Shown here in pieces: positions 1-8,200 of a stretch of 64,000 nucleotides of DNA. The position numbers and the translations under genes are program-made. The notes under the pieces were generated by a model that worked only from the letters and a program-made list of their open reading frames with translations, was not told the DNA's origin and made no database searches. Origin of the DNA: Pseudomonas sp. PD9R (lineage in GTDB: Bacteria > Pseudomonadota > Gammaproteobacteria > Pseudomonadales > Pseudomonadaceae); assembly GCF_019200975.1 (NCBI RefSeq), contig NZ_JAHTMR010000001.1, forward strand, positions 575,400-639,399, written 5' to 3'. Positions within the stretch are counted from its first letter, which is position 1, and each line of letters begins with the position of its first letter.

Positions 1-125
1 TGGTCATAGTGCTGCGTCGCGGTGGTCTCGGGGGATTTGTAGTCAGGGCCGACGGTGCAGGCTGACAGGAATACCAGCACCGACAGCGCACTGATTTTCG
101 ATGGGAACAGATGACGGGATTTCAT
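1..125 (-). CDS. Outer-membrane efflux lipoprotein, NodT/OprM type (N-terminal fragment)
   Basis: Only the first 41 codons are inside the window; the gene continues beyond base 1. The translation starts MKSRHLFPSK, has a hydrophobic stretch and then a lipobox LSAC with the lipidated cysteine at residue 23, followed by TVGPDYKSP. TVGPDY right after the lipid cysteine is typical of RND/MFS outer-membrane factors of the NodT family. It begins 17 bases after the stop of the MFS pump gene on the same strand, so it is probably the outer-membrane channel of that tripartite pump. Substrate unknown. Confidence 0.8.
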   Translation of the reverse strand, partial: MKSRHLFPSKISALSVLVFLSACTVGPDYKSPETTATQHYD

Positions 126-142
126 TTGGCACACTCCGAAAA

Positions 143-1639
143 TTAGTTGGTCGCAGCGGGTTTGCGAAGAAAGACAACCAGTGGGCTCACCACCAGCATC
201 ACCACCATCAAAATCTTGAACTGGTCGATGACGGCGATAAACGCGGCCTGCCCAGTGATCATTTCGTTGAGCCCGGCAAGTGCTGGCAACGGCGCCGAGG
301 TCAGCGAGTGCGATGCCGCGCGATAGGGCGTCAGGTTGCTGGCCAGTGCCATGTGCATCGCATGGGTGTTGTTGAAGAAGTACAACTGCACCACCGCAAC
401 GCCCAGCGTGCTGCCATAGGCGCGCATCAGATTGAAAAAACCGGTGCCTTCCGGGCGGAACTTGGGATCCAGGGTGTTGAACGCCACTTTGCTGATCGAC
501 GGCATCAGGACGCCAAGGCCAATCCCCTGGATCGCACCGGCAATTGCGACCGGCGACCAGTCCATCAGCGGCGAATAACCGAGCATCATCCAGTTGGCAT
601 ACGCCACCAGTGCAACGCCTGCCGCAACGAAGAGACGTTGGTCGTAGCGATCGGTAAAACGGTTCATCAGGAAGAACGCCCCGACAAGTCCCGCGCCTCT
701 CGGCAGCGTCAGGAAACCGGTGGTGGTCGGCGGGTAGCCGAGAATTTCATCCAGCATCGGCGACGTCAGTGCCATGGTCGACAACAGTACGAACCCGAGT
801 GCGAAAAAGATGATCGTCGACAGTACGTAGTTGCGGTCCTTGAGCAGGCTCTTGTTGACGAAATGCACGTTTGTCGTGAGGACATGCACAACAAACAGGT
901 AGATCCCCAACACAAAGGCCACCGTTTCGATCCAGATCTCGGGCGAAGCAAACCAGTCCAGGCGCTCGCCACGGTCGAGGAGCATTTGCAGCCCGATCAT
1001 GCCCAGCGTGAACGTGCCGAACCCAAAGAAGTCAAAGGGTGGTTTTTTTTCGGCCTTTTTCTCGGCAAGTACCAGTGTCACCACCAGAAAAATGAAGGCC
1101 GACAGCGGCACACTGGCGTAGAACATCGAACGCCATCCGTGATTGTCGCTGAGCAACGCCCCAATGGTCGGACCGGTGGCAATGCCCAAGAGCACAATGA
1201 GCCCGAGCACCGCGCCGTATTTCGGACGCCGGGCCGGTGGCAATGTCTCCATGGCAATGCCCATCGAGAGAGGTCCGAGCACGCCACCGGCGATGCCTTG
1301 AACAATCCGCGCGCCGATGAATTCCATCGGGGTCGTTGCCGCCGTGGCGAGCAGCAAACCCACGATGAACAGGGCGATTGCGGCTTGGTAGACAAGCTTC
1401 AAGCCGAAGCGCCCGGCCAGCCACTGCGCAATCGGCATGGTGATGGCGCTGGCGCCGAGGTACGCAGTGAATATCCAGCCAGCCTGATCGTCGGTCATCG
1501 ACAGGCCGCCCTGGATAAACCTGAGCGCCGAGTTTGGCACCGGCAGGTTCGCCGACTGCATGAAGGTTGCCAGCAGTGCGGCGAACCTGAGCGAGCGTGC
1601 ACCACCTGCCTCCGGGGTTCCAGCCGCGTTGGCGTTCAT
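143..1639 (-). CDS. MFS multidrug transporter, DHA2 (EmrB-like) family
   Basis: A 498-residue inner-membrane protein with many hydrophobic segments, the size and layout of the 14-helix DHA2 drug:proton antiporters. The N-terminal part contains GWIFTAYLGASAITMPIAQW followed by a GRFGLK loop, the family's cytoplasmic signature after helix 2. Its start codon overlaps the stop of the upstream HlyD-type adaptor by one base (TGATG), so the two are translationally coupled. With the adaptor and the NodT-type channel it should form a pump spanning both membranes. The divergent TetR gene is the obvious candidate regulator. Exported compound not predictable. Confidence 0.85.
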   Translation of the reverse strand: MNANAAGTPEAGGARSLRFAALLATFMQSANLPVPNSALRFIQGGLSMTDDQAGWIFTAYLGASAITMPIAQWLAGRFGLKLVYQAAIALFIVGLLLATAATTPMEFIGARIVQGIAGGVLGPLSMGIAMETLPPARRPKYGAVLGLIVLLGIATGPTIGALLSDNHGWRSMFYASVPLSAFIFLVVTLVLAEKKAEKKPPFDFFGFGTFTLGMIGLQMLLDRGERLDWFASPEIWIETVAFVLGIYLFVVHVLTTNVHFVNKSLLKDRNYVLSTIIFFALGFVLLSTMALTSPMLDEILGYPPTTTGFLTLPRGAGLVGAFFLMNRFTDRYDQRLFVAAGVALVAYANWMMLGYSPLMDWSPVAIAGAIQGIGLGVLMPSISKVAFNTLDPKFRPEGTGFFNLMRAYGSTLGVAVVQLYFFNNTHAMHMALASNLTPYRAASHSLTSAPLPALAGLNEMITGQAAFIAVIDQFKILMVVMLVVSPLVVFLRKPAATN

Positions 1640-2757
1640 CAGAAGTTACCTGCGGTCAACAGCGACTTGAGCGGGTGCCACCAAGGCGTGCGATGGCCGG
1701 TGTCGACTTTTACCGTGGCGCTGGTGCCTGAGAACAGCGGCAGGGTGGCGTCGATCGCATCAAGTTCGAGGCGCACCGGTACTCGCTGGACAACCTTGAC
1801 CCAGTTGCCAGTGGCATTTTCTGGTGGCAGCAGGGCGAAATCCGATCCGGCACCGGGGCTCATGCTGACAACGTGGGCCTTGAACACGTGGTCAGGGTAG
1901 GTATCGATGCTGATGGTCGCTTCCTGGCCGGGGCGCATGTGCGTCACCTCGGTTTCGCGGAAGTTGGCCTCGACCCAGATCTCGTGATCGGAAATCAGCG
2001 CGAAGGCCGCGGCACCGTTGTTGACATAGTTGCCCACTTGCAGATCGTCGACCTTGGCCACGATGCCGTCGGCTGGCGCGTACACCGTTGCGTACGAGAG
2101 GTACAACTGCGCCTCGTCGAGCTGCGCCTTGGCCTCACGAACGGTCGGATGGCTGTCGGCGTCGATGTTCGGATTGCCATTCAAGGAAACAACGGTGCTG
2201 GCGATCTGCTGTTCGATCGACGCTATGCGTTGCCGTGCGACTTTGACGTCGGTGTCTGCACGCTCAAAAATGGAGCGCGAAACAAACTCGGTCGCTACCA
2301 GTGCTTTCTTGCGCGCAAAGTCGCGCTGATCGAAATCGGCCGACTCTTTGGCCGATTGCAATTCTGCCTGTTGTTGGCGGTAGCTGGCCTTGAGTCCGTC
2401 GATGCGCAAGCGCGCCACGTTCAGCTGGGCTTCGGCACGGTTGACCGCGATCTGCAACGGTTTAGGGTCGATGCGAAACAGCACCTGGCCCTTTTGAACC
2501 CGTTGATTGTCCTCAACTGCAATTTCGACGACTTGCCCGGAAATCCGCGCGTTAATCGAAGCCTTGGCCACACGGGCGTAGGCGTTGTCGGTCGAAACAA
2601 AGGGCTCGCCTGCCACGTAGTGGGCGTAACCCACTACGGCGAAGACGGCAGGCACGCCGATTATCAGCCATGGGCGTAGTTTTTCCTTGAGCGGCTTTTT
2701 GACGGCCACGGGCTGTTCGAAGGTCTGCGAAGCTGGAATGTCGAACTGTTTAGTCAT
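1639..2757 (-). CDS. HlyD/EmrA-type membrane fusion protein of the efflux pump
   Basis: Periplasmic adaptor, 372 residues from the chosen ATG (MTKQFDIPAS). One N-terminal transmembrane helix (around PWLIIGVPAVFAVVGYA), then the first half of a biotinyl-lipoyl-like domain (INARISGQVVEIAVEDNQRV), a coiled-coil hairpin rich in Arg, Glu and Gln, the second lipoyl half (YAPADGIVAKVDDLQVGNYV) and a beta-barrel. The gene can be read in frame from base 2802, but the 2757 ATG has an AAAGGTG ribosome site and gives the usual short cytoplasmic tail. First gene of the operon with the MFS pump and the outer-membrane factor. Confidence 0.85.
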   Translation of the reverse strand: MTKQFDIPASQTFEQPVAVKKPLKEKLRPWLIIGVPAVFAVVGYAHYVAGEPFVSTDNAYARVAKASINARISGQVVEIAVEDNQRVQKGQVLFRIDPKPLQIAVNRAEAQLNVARLRIDGLKASYRQQQAELQSAKESADFDQRDFARKKALVATEFVSRSIFERADTDVKVARQRIASIEQQIASTVVSLNGNPNIDADSHPTVREAKAQLDEAQLYLSYATVYAPADGIVAKVDDLQVGNYVNNGAAAFALISDHEIWVEANFRETEVTHMRPGQEATISIDTYPDHVFKAHVVSMSPGAGSDFALLPPENATGNWVKVVQRVPVRLELDAIDATLPLFSGTSATVKVDTGHRTPWWHPLKSLLTAGNF

Positions 2758-3017
2758 GATCGAATACACCTTTAACCGGGGAAATCGGGCTAACAGCTGC
2801 ATGAATCGCCTGCGGCCCTGACGTTAATAATTGCCGTGAGAAAGCAAACCGGTGGGCAGTGGGGAGGGTGACTCCGTTGCCTCTGTTTCGTCGCCGCAAC
2901 ACCCAATTCGAGCTTCGCTTCAACAAACCTGTAACCGAGGAACTTTTGGTTCCTTATTTTTGTGCGATGGTGTAAGAATATCCCTGCACTCACCCATATT
3001 CAAGGATTTTGTACGAC

Positions 3018-3644
3018 ATGGCACAAAATAAAGTTACAGAGGGCAAAGGCCGAGGCCGCCCCCGCGCGTATGACCCGCAGACAGCCCTGCAGCAAGCGCT
3101 TGGTGTGTTCTGGAGCACCGGCTATTCCGGCGCTTCGCTCGACAGCATTGCCACGGCGGCGGGTATGAATCGCCCAAGCCTGTATGCGGCGTTCGGTGAC
3201 AAACACGCGATCTATATCAAAGCGCTCGAGCAGTATTGGGAGTTCGCCGTTGCCGCCATGCATGAGGCGTTGACGGATTCGTCGCTGACCCTGCGCGAGG
3301 CGTTAATGCGTTTTTATGAAGGGCAGTTGTCGATCTACTTCTCGGGAGAAGGTCAGCCCCGAGGCTGCTTTGCGATCGGCACAGCGACGACCGAGGCGGT
3401 GGAGGATTCTGAAATACGCGACGTCCTTTCGGATCGATTGAGCCGGCTCGACGCCGATCTGGAAGCGCGTTTGCGGCTGGCCATTGATTCCGGCGAATTG
3501 AAAAGCAGCGTCGATGCCGGGGCCCTTGCGGTACTTGCCGCCTCCCTGCTGCACAGCATCTCTATCCGTGCGCGGGCGGGCAAATCCCGCGAGGAGTTGA
3601 CGGAGCTCGCACGCGATGCGGTCAGTGTGATCTGCGGTGGCTGA
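3018..3644 (+). CDS. TetR/AcrR family transcriptional regulator
   Basis: A 208-residue regulator. The N-terminal helix-turn-helix is clear: GRPRAYDPQTALQQALGVFW, then TGYSGASLDSIATAAGMNRP and SLYAAFGDKHAIY, the conserved TetR recognition-helix pattern. The C-terminal ligand domain is of the AefR/YxaF-like type. The ATG at 3018 is preferred over an in-frame TTG at 3009 because the AAGGA site lies 11 bases before it. Divergently transcribed from the efflux operon across about 260 bases, so it most likely represses that operon and responds to a pump substrate. Confidence 0.85.
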   Translation: MAQNKVTEGKGRGRPRAYDPQTALQQALGVFWSTGYSGASLDSIATAAGMNRPSLYAAFGDKHAIYIKALEQYWEFAVAAMHEALTDSSLTLREALMRFYEGQLSIYFSGEGQPRGCFAIGTATTEAVEDSEIRDVLSDRLSRLDADLEARLRLAIDSGELKSSVDAGALAVLAASLLHSISIRARAGKSREELTELARDAVSVICGG

Positions 3645-4158
3645 AGGTCTCGAAGATATTCTGGCTGAACAGCTTGCGGTGATTTTCTGTGGCATTAATC
3701 CAGGCGTGATGGCCGCGGCCCAAGGGCATCATTTTGCGGGCCGGGGCAATCGCTTCTGGCGCACGTTGCATCTCGCCGGTTTTACCCCTGCGCAGGTGCG
3801 TCCGGAAAACGATCGGACGATCTTGCAGTATCAGTGTGGCTTGACGGCCGTGGTTGAACGGCCGACGGCGCGGGCGGATCAGCTGTCACTGCATGAGTTC
3901 AAAGCGGCCGCTGCGGCGTTCGAAGAAAAGATCACGCGCTATGCACCACGCTACGTGGCGTTTCTCGGCAAAGCGGCGTATTGCGCGTTATCCGGTCAAC
4001 GAGACGTTGAGTGGGGGCTTCAGCGCCAAACCTTTGGCAATGCCGCGGTATGGCTGCTGCCCAACCCGAGTGGCCGAAATCGCGCGTTTACCCTGGAGCA
4101 ACTGGTTGAGGCCTATCGCCAGCTCCATTTGGCGTCGGGCGATAGGCGGGTGTTCTAA
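3637..4158 (+). CDS. mug: G/U mismatch-specific DNA glycosylase Mug
   Basis: Base-excision-repair enzyme of 173 residues that removes uracil or ethenocytosine from mismatches. It carries the family-2 UDG motif GINPG (catalytic Asn) near residue 20, GRGNRFWR, and the second motif NPSGRNRA near residue 143. The GTG start at 3637 overlaps the end of the TetR gene by 8 bases. Its 3' end overlaps the convergent DyP peroxidase gene by 4 bases. Length fits Mug. Confidence 0.85.
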   Translation: MAEGLEDILAEQLAVIFCGINPGVMAAAQGHHFAGRGNRFWRTLHLAGFTPAQVRPENDRTILQYQCGLTAVVERPTARADQLSLHEFKAAAAAFEEKITRYAPRYVAFLGKAAYCALSGQRDVEWGLQRQTFGNAAVWLLPNPSGRNRAFTLEQLVEAYRQLHLASGDRRVF

Positions 4159-5159
4159 GGGTTACGTTCAGCCAGTTCCTCCAGCAGGTCGGCGGATGGC
4201 GCGAAGAACAGGTTGCCGGTGACAGCAGTGCTGAAATCCAGCAGGCGGTCATAGTTGCCCGGTGGTTTGCCGACAAACATGTTTTCGAGCATTTGCTCAA
4301 GGGGTTCAGGCGAGCGCGCGTAGCCAATGAAGTAAGTACCAAACTCTCCGGCACCTGGCCGGCCGAACGGCATGTTGTCGCGCAGAATCTTCACTTCCTG
4401 GCCGTCCTTGGTGATCGTCGTCAAGGCACTGTGCGAGGAGCTCGGTTTGACCGAAGCGTCGAGCTCGATATCGGACAGTTTCGTGCGCCCGATAACCCGC
4501 TCCTGCGCTTCAACAGATAGCGCGTTCCAGGCAGTCATGTTGTGCAGGTATTTCTGCACCAGCACATAGCTGCCGCCACTGAATGCCGGGTCTTCATCGC
4601 CGACAATCGTGAAGTCGATGGCCTTGCGACCGACGGGATTTTCGGTGCCATCCACAAAGCCGATGATGCTGCGCATGTCGAAGTAGCGAAAACCTTGAAC
4701 TTCGTCGACGACCGAGATCGCGTCGCCCAGTGCGCAGATCAATTGCGTTGCCAACTCGAAACACAGATCCATCTGGTCTGCACGGATGTGCAGCAAAACA
4801 TCCCCAGGCGTTGCAACAGCCAGACGGCCTTCACTGCCGAACTCGCGGAACCCGTGTAGGGCGGCGGGGCGGGGGCCGCCGAACAGGGTGTCCCATGCGT
4901 TGGCACCAAAGCCGCATACACATGACAAGTTCCCGGCGGGGACCCGTTTGCCCACCGATCGCGTGAGGGCCGCGATGTCGGCGCACCAGGCACGCACTTT
5001 AGTGGCACGCTCACTACCCGGCCCCAATGTTGCAACGATAAAAATCGCGCTGCTGGTGATGGGATTGCAGATCGATTGAGGCTCCGCAGACGAGGTATTC
5101 GTTGGCAGTCGCGCGGTCATAAGCGGTTCCATGAGCGGAAGGTCAAGTTTGAGAGACAT
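4155..5159 (-). CDS. DyP-type heme peroxidase (YfeX-like)
   Basis: A 334-residue protein with the DyP signature GFVDGTENP, whose Asp is the distal catalytic residue. It is followed by the usual FSGGSYVLVQKYLHN segment, a RTKLSDIELDASVKPSSSH region and the distal-Arg region LRDNMPFGRPGAGEFGTYFI. Such enzymes bind heme b and oxidise dyes, porphyrinogens or iron with H2O2. No signal peptide is seen, so cytoplasmic. The ATG at 5159 (MSLKLDLPL) is chosen over an upstream TTG. It is convergent with mug with a 4-base overlap. Confidence 0.85.
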   Translation of the reverse strand: MSLKLDLPLMEPLMTARLPTNTSSAEPQSICNPITSSAIFIVATLGPGSERATKVRAWCADIAALTRSVGKRVPAGNLSCVCGFGANAWDTLFGGPRPAALHGFREFGSEGRLAVATPGDVLLHIRADQMDLCFELATQLICALGDAISVVDEVQGFRYFDMRSIIGFVDGTENPVGRKAIDFTIVGDEDPAFSGGSYVLVQKYLHNMTAWNALSVEAQERVIGRTKLSDIELDASVKPSSSHSALTTITKDGQEVKILRDNMPFGRPGAGEFGTYFIGYARSPEPLEQMLENMFVGKPPGNYDRLLDFSTAVTGNLFFAPSADLLEELAERNP

Positions 5160-5624
5160 TAGCAAAGATTCGCGCCGGTTTTCTGCCGTCAGGGCACGTC
5201 AAGGCTCAAACGGCTTACGGCACCTGGAGTGAAAGGGTGGATAAGCATCCTGCCGGCGAAAAAAAGCGTTGTTTTCTGCTGGCTATAGAACTGGATAAGC
5301 GGATGTAACTGATTGGACTCTTGATGTTTTTTTTCAAAAGCATCGCTAACTTTCGAAAAGATAACAATAAAGTTTTCGAGGGGGCAGACCGGTGAAAGTT
5401 AATGTCTGACGCCGGGCAGTTGCATGCGAATACGGTCCATTCGCTGATGATGAATAGCGTTGCTGTGGCGATATTTTGACGCCGTTCTGCGCGATTTTAT
5501 ATTTTAATTTATTATCGTGACGAGCTATTGACGTACTGGCTATGTGCTTATAGGCTCAGTTTAACCTGATGAAAGATTCCACCCTTCTAACAAAGAAATT
5601 ACCTCTGTGCAGGGAGGCGGTGCC
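5160..5624. other. Gene-free spacer, AT-rich in its second half
   Basis: About 465 bases between the DyP gene start and the first gene of the exopolysaccharide locus. Composition shifts to AT-rich from about 5300. No convincing small gene or repeat was seen. It must contain the promoter of the DyP gene and that of the VPLPA-CTERM-like gene. Confidence 0.5.
5528..5556 (+). promoter_or_regulatory. Possible sigma-70 promoter before the VPLPA-CTERM-like gene
   Basis: TTGACG at 5528-5533 and TAGGCT at 5551-5556 are 17 bases apart, about 70 bases before the gene start. The -35 is good and the -10 is weak, so this is tentative. Confidence 0.25.
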
Positions 5625-6110
5625 ATGCGTCCAACAGTTGTCATTAAATCCGTTCTGGTAATGATGCTTCTTAATGGTGCGGCTGTCTTTAGTGCGCAGG
5701 CGACCAGTTTTGTCAATGAAACTAATCGCATGGGTAATTCTTGCGATGCGTTAAGGTCGCAAGTTGGTGTCGCACTCGAAGAGACTTCCGGTAGCGAGCT
5801 ACTTACTTTTGGAAACGGCCTTGGCATGCCTGCATTGGTCACCGATATCTATTTCGATGGTGAAAAATCTGCCAAATTCAGCAGTGTGATTCATCACGCG
5901 GGCTCGACTGAAAGTGTCAATGTTTCTTCTTGCGACGGTTTAATGGCGGCGGTTAGCGATGATCAAGCGATGGTTAATCTGATTGGTCAGGATACCGGCT
6001 TGACTGGTGTGTCCAATCAACCGAAGGCTGTACCGTTGTCTGCGGTTGCATGGCTGTTTTCTTCAGCGCTATTTGGTTTTGTTGTAGTAGCCAATCGACG
6101 CAAAGTTTAA
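5625..6110 (+). CDS. Secreted protein with VPLPA/PEP-CTERM-like C-terminal sorting signal
   Basis: A 161-residue exported protein of unknown function. The N-terminus (MRPTVVIKSVLVMMLLNGAA ... AQA) is a Sec signal peptide. The body is short, with two cysteines and no known domain. The C-terminal 24 residues read VPLSAVAWLFSSALFGFVVV then ANRRKV: a VPL(P/S)A motif, one hydrophobic helix with W-L-F, and a basic tail. This is the tripartite architecture of VPLPA/PEP-CTERM exosortase substrates. GGGAGG lies 7 bases before the ATG at 5625, which decides the start over an in-frame GTG at 5607. It precedes the polysaccharide-export genes by 363 bases. No exosortase is in the window. Alternative: a plain membrane-anchored protein. 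Confidence 0.6.
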   Translation: MRPTVVIKSVLVMMLLNGAAVFSAQATSFVNETNRMGNSCDALRSQVGVALEETSGSELLTFGNGLGMPALVTDIYFDGEKSAKFSSVIHHAGSTESVNVSSCDGLMAAVSDDQAMVNLIGQDTGLTGVSNQPKAVPLSAVAWLFSSALFGFVVVANRRKV

Positions 6111-6473
6111 GGTTTGAATTTGGGTTTTTGGTGAGGTTAGTTGCCATTAAGTCAGATGTTAATCGCGATGTTGACAAGAGGAAGTGTCAGTTTAATAGAC
6201 TGACAAAATCGGATTGGGAAAGGTTGGCGGGGGTCGGTAACGACCATGATGCAATTAATTTGACGAGGTAGGCGCAGGTTACTGTGTTGTGCTTTAAGTG
6301 ATTGTTAAATAATAAAATTTCGCTGTCTGAGGTAGTGTCAGATGAAATTATCCGCCGGCAAGCTCGATTCAAATGGTCTTTTATGGTTTCTTTTGCATGA
6401 AACGGGGGAGAGTGTTTCTGCTCCGTTTTTGTGCAAAACTCCTGGCAAGGCTACTTAGGCGGAGGGATCCCGA
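6111..6473 (+). other. AT-rich leader/promoter region of the exopolysaccharide operon
   Basis: No gene of useful length seen. A weak bulged hairpin followed by a short T-run lies around 6400-6433 (acgggggag ... ctccgttttt) and could be an attenuator, but pairing is poor. A strong ribosome site GGAGGG sits just before the ATG at 6474. Confidence 0.35.
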
Positions 6474-7031
6474 ATGTTGCGTTTATTGCTACCTGCGCTC
6501 TGTGCGCTGTCTGTCTGCTCCGGCATGGTCTGTGCCGATGAAAAAAGTGGGGCATACCTCCTGAACCCAGGTGATGTCATTCATTATTCGGTGTGGGGTG
6601 AGACGAAGCTGGAGGGAGACTTATCCGTACTTCCCGATGGCAGCGTAAACTTTCCTTTGGCACGCCAAATTCATGTTGCGGGGCTTGATACGGCCGCAGT
6701 CGAAAAGGCGTTCGCCGCCAAGCTCGAAAAATACATACCCGATCCGGACGTAAGCGTCGGTGTCAAAGACCCTAAGGGTTATCTCATCTACTTGAACGGC
6801 AAGGTGCTCAAACCCGGCCCGGTACAGATGACCGGACCAACCAGCGTGCTGCAAGCCTTGAGCATGTCGGGTGGGGTCGACAAGTTCGCGGACACGGGTG
6901 ATATCAAGATCATTCGGCGAAAAGGGACTACAGACGTGTCAATGCCCGTTCGTTATAAAGATCTGATGTCCGGAAAGGACATGTCCACCAACTATGTGCT
7001 CCAGGTCGGCGATACGTTGGTCGTGCCTTGA
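6474..7031 (+). CDS. Short polysaccharide export protein (OPX/Wza-like, periplasmic domains only)
   Basis: A 185-residue protein with a signal peptide ending ...VCA, a Poly_export domain starting YLLNPGDVIHYSVWGE, and one SLBB-like domain (GYLIYLNGKVLKPGPVQMTG, SVLQALSMSGGV). E. coli Wza has about 380 residues and a C-terminal amphipathic helix that makes the outer-membrane pore; here that part is absent. Short OPX proteins of this kind are known from PEP-CTERM-type loci and from Myxococcus, where a separate barrel protein makes the pore. The next gene is such a barrel, overlapping by 4 bases. First gene of the export operon. Confidence 0.8.
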   Translation: MLRLLLPALCALSVCSGMVCADEKSGAYLLNPGDVIHYSVWGETKLEGDLSVLPDGSVNFPLARQIHVAGLDTAAVEKAFAAKLEKYIPDPDVSVGVKDPKGYLIYLNGKVLKPGPVQMTGPTSVLQALSMSGGVDKFADTGDIKIIRRKGTTDVSMPVRYKDLMSGKDMSTNYVLQVGDTLVVP

Positions 7032-8179
7032 TCTTGCGCGATGTTTTAGGATTGAGCCTTCTCATGCTACGAACCACCGGGGCCGCGACAGCCATTTTAA
7101 TGTTGCCGTATTCGGGTGCGGCCTACGCTGCCACCTGGCAATCAGCCGTTGCAGTGCCTTCGACCGTCGAGTACGACAGCAATCCGGTACTTCTCGGGGA
7201 CGACGACAAGAAGGGGGTGACGCGAACGATCATCGCCCCCGATTTGAGTCTCGTCGGCACTTCTGGCCAGGATCAATTGAATATCGGCCTTGGGCTGAAC
7301 GTAGTGCACTCGTCCGACACCTCCATCGTCAAGAACCGTCAAGACCCAAAACTGCTGTTAGGGTGGCAACGTGAGACCGAGAAGGGCGCCTACGGGTTGA
7401 CGGCGAGTTATGTCGAAAGCTCGACGCTTTCCAGTGCGGTTCAGCAAACCGGTGTGATCGCCCCCACTGATGGCACGCAAAAGCAGTACACCTTGGGCGC
7501 CAACTGGCGTTCAGCAATCAGCGAGCGGAGCACGCTGGTCGACGAGGCTGAATACACGAACGTCGACTACGATGTTAATTCACTGACCCCTTATGACGAG
7601 CTTTCGAACCGAGTCAGCTGGATTTACGCGTGGAGCGAACGCGTTGATCTCTTCACACGTTTTTCAGTGAAGCGCTATGAGCCGGAGTCGGGCTCCGGAA
7701 TCGCCTCCTCGAACAGCTACACCCCAACCACCGGTTTGAACTACAAGATTTCCGAGCGGCTTGAGGGTTCGGTGTACGTGGGTGCCAACAAAACCTCGGG
7801 TACGGATAGCAGTCCAACCGGCCAGGGCGGGTTCAATCTGCACTATACCGGTGAGCGTTTTGAAACGATCCTCGATGCCAGTCGCAGCACGATCGCCAAC
7901 GGTGATGGCGGTTTCGCCGAGAGCGACAATCTGCGCGGCACAGTGAGTTACTCCATCGACGAGTTCAGCCGCACCGGTATTGACACCTCGTGGCAAAAAA
8001 CCAAAGGCACGGCGCCAAGTACCCTGCGCAGTTTCAATGCCTGGGTCAGTCGAGAACTCTCGCCTTTTTGGGTTGCGCGCCTATCCTACACCTACAAAGA
8101 ACGCGTGGAAGATGGCTTGCCGGATGCCAGCGCCAATGTTGTCGGACTGACGCTGACCTATAGTTATCCCGAACTCTGA
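7028..8179 (+). CDS. Outer-membrane beta-barrel protein of the exopolysaccharide locus
   Basis: 383 residues from a TTG start that overlaps the previous stop; an ATG at 7064 is an equally possible start and leaves a good signal peptide ending AAYA before ATWQSAVAVP. After that the protein alternates polar and hydrophobic residues in paired strands (for example GAYGLTASYVESSTLS, RVSWIYAWSERVDLFTRFSV) and ends LTLTYSYPEL with an aromatic-rich last strand, as outer-membrane barrels do. It resembles the barrel proteins that accompany PEP-CTERM exopolysaccharide loci. Probable role: the outer-membrane exit channel working with the short OPX protein. Confidence 0.7.
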   Translation: MILRDVLGLSLLMLRTTGAATAILMLPYSGAAYAATWQSAVAVPSTVEYDSNPVLLGDDDKKGVTRTIIAPDLSLVGTSGQDQLNIGLGLNVVHSSDTSIVKNRQDPKLLLGWQRETEKGAYGLTASYVESSTLSSAVQQTGVIAPTDGTQKQYTLGANWRSAISERSTLVDEAEYTNVDYDVNSLTPYDELSNRVSWIYAWSERVDLFTRFSVKRYEPESGSGIASSNSYTPTTGLNYKISERLEGSVYVGANKTSGTDSSPTGQGGFNLHYTGERFETILDASRSTIANGDGGFAESDNLRGTVSYSIDEFSRTGIDTSWQKTKGTAPSTLRSFNAWVSRELSPFWVARLSYTYKERVEDGLPDASANVVGLTLTYSYPEL

Positions 8180-8200
8180 AATTCAGCTGTGTGAGTATTT

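Noticed and set aside
101..1900. Long plus-strand open frame opposite the MFS pump gene
   Set aside because: Antisense shadow of a high-GC gene; composition rich in His, Arg and Gln, no domain, and the minus-strand protein is a clear MFS transporter.
6400..6433. Terminator or attenuator before the polysaccharide-export gene
   Set aside because: Only six base pairs with a three-base bulge; too weak to list as a terminator.
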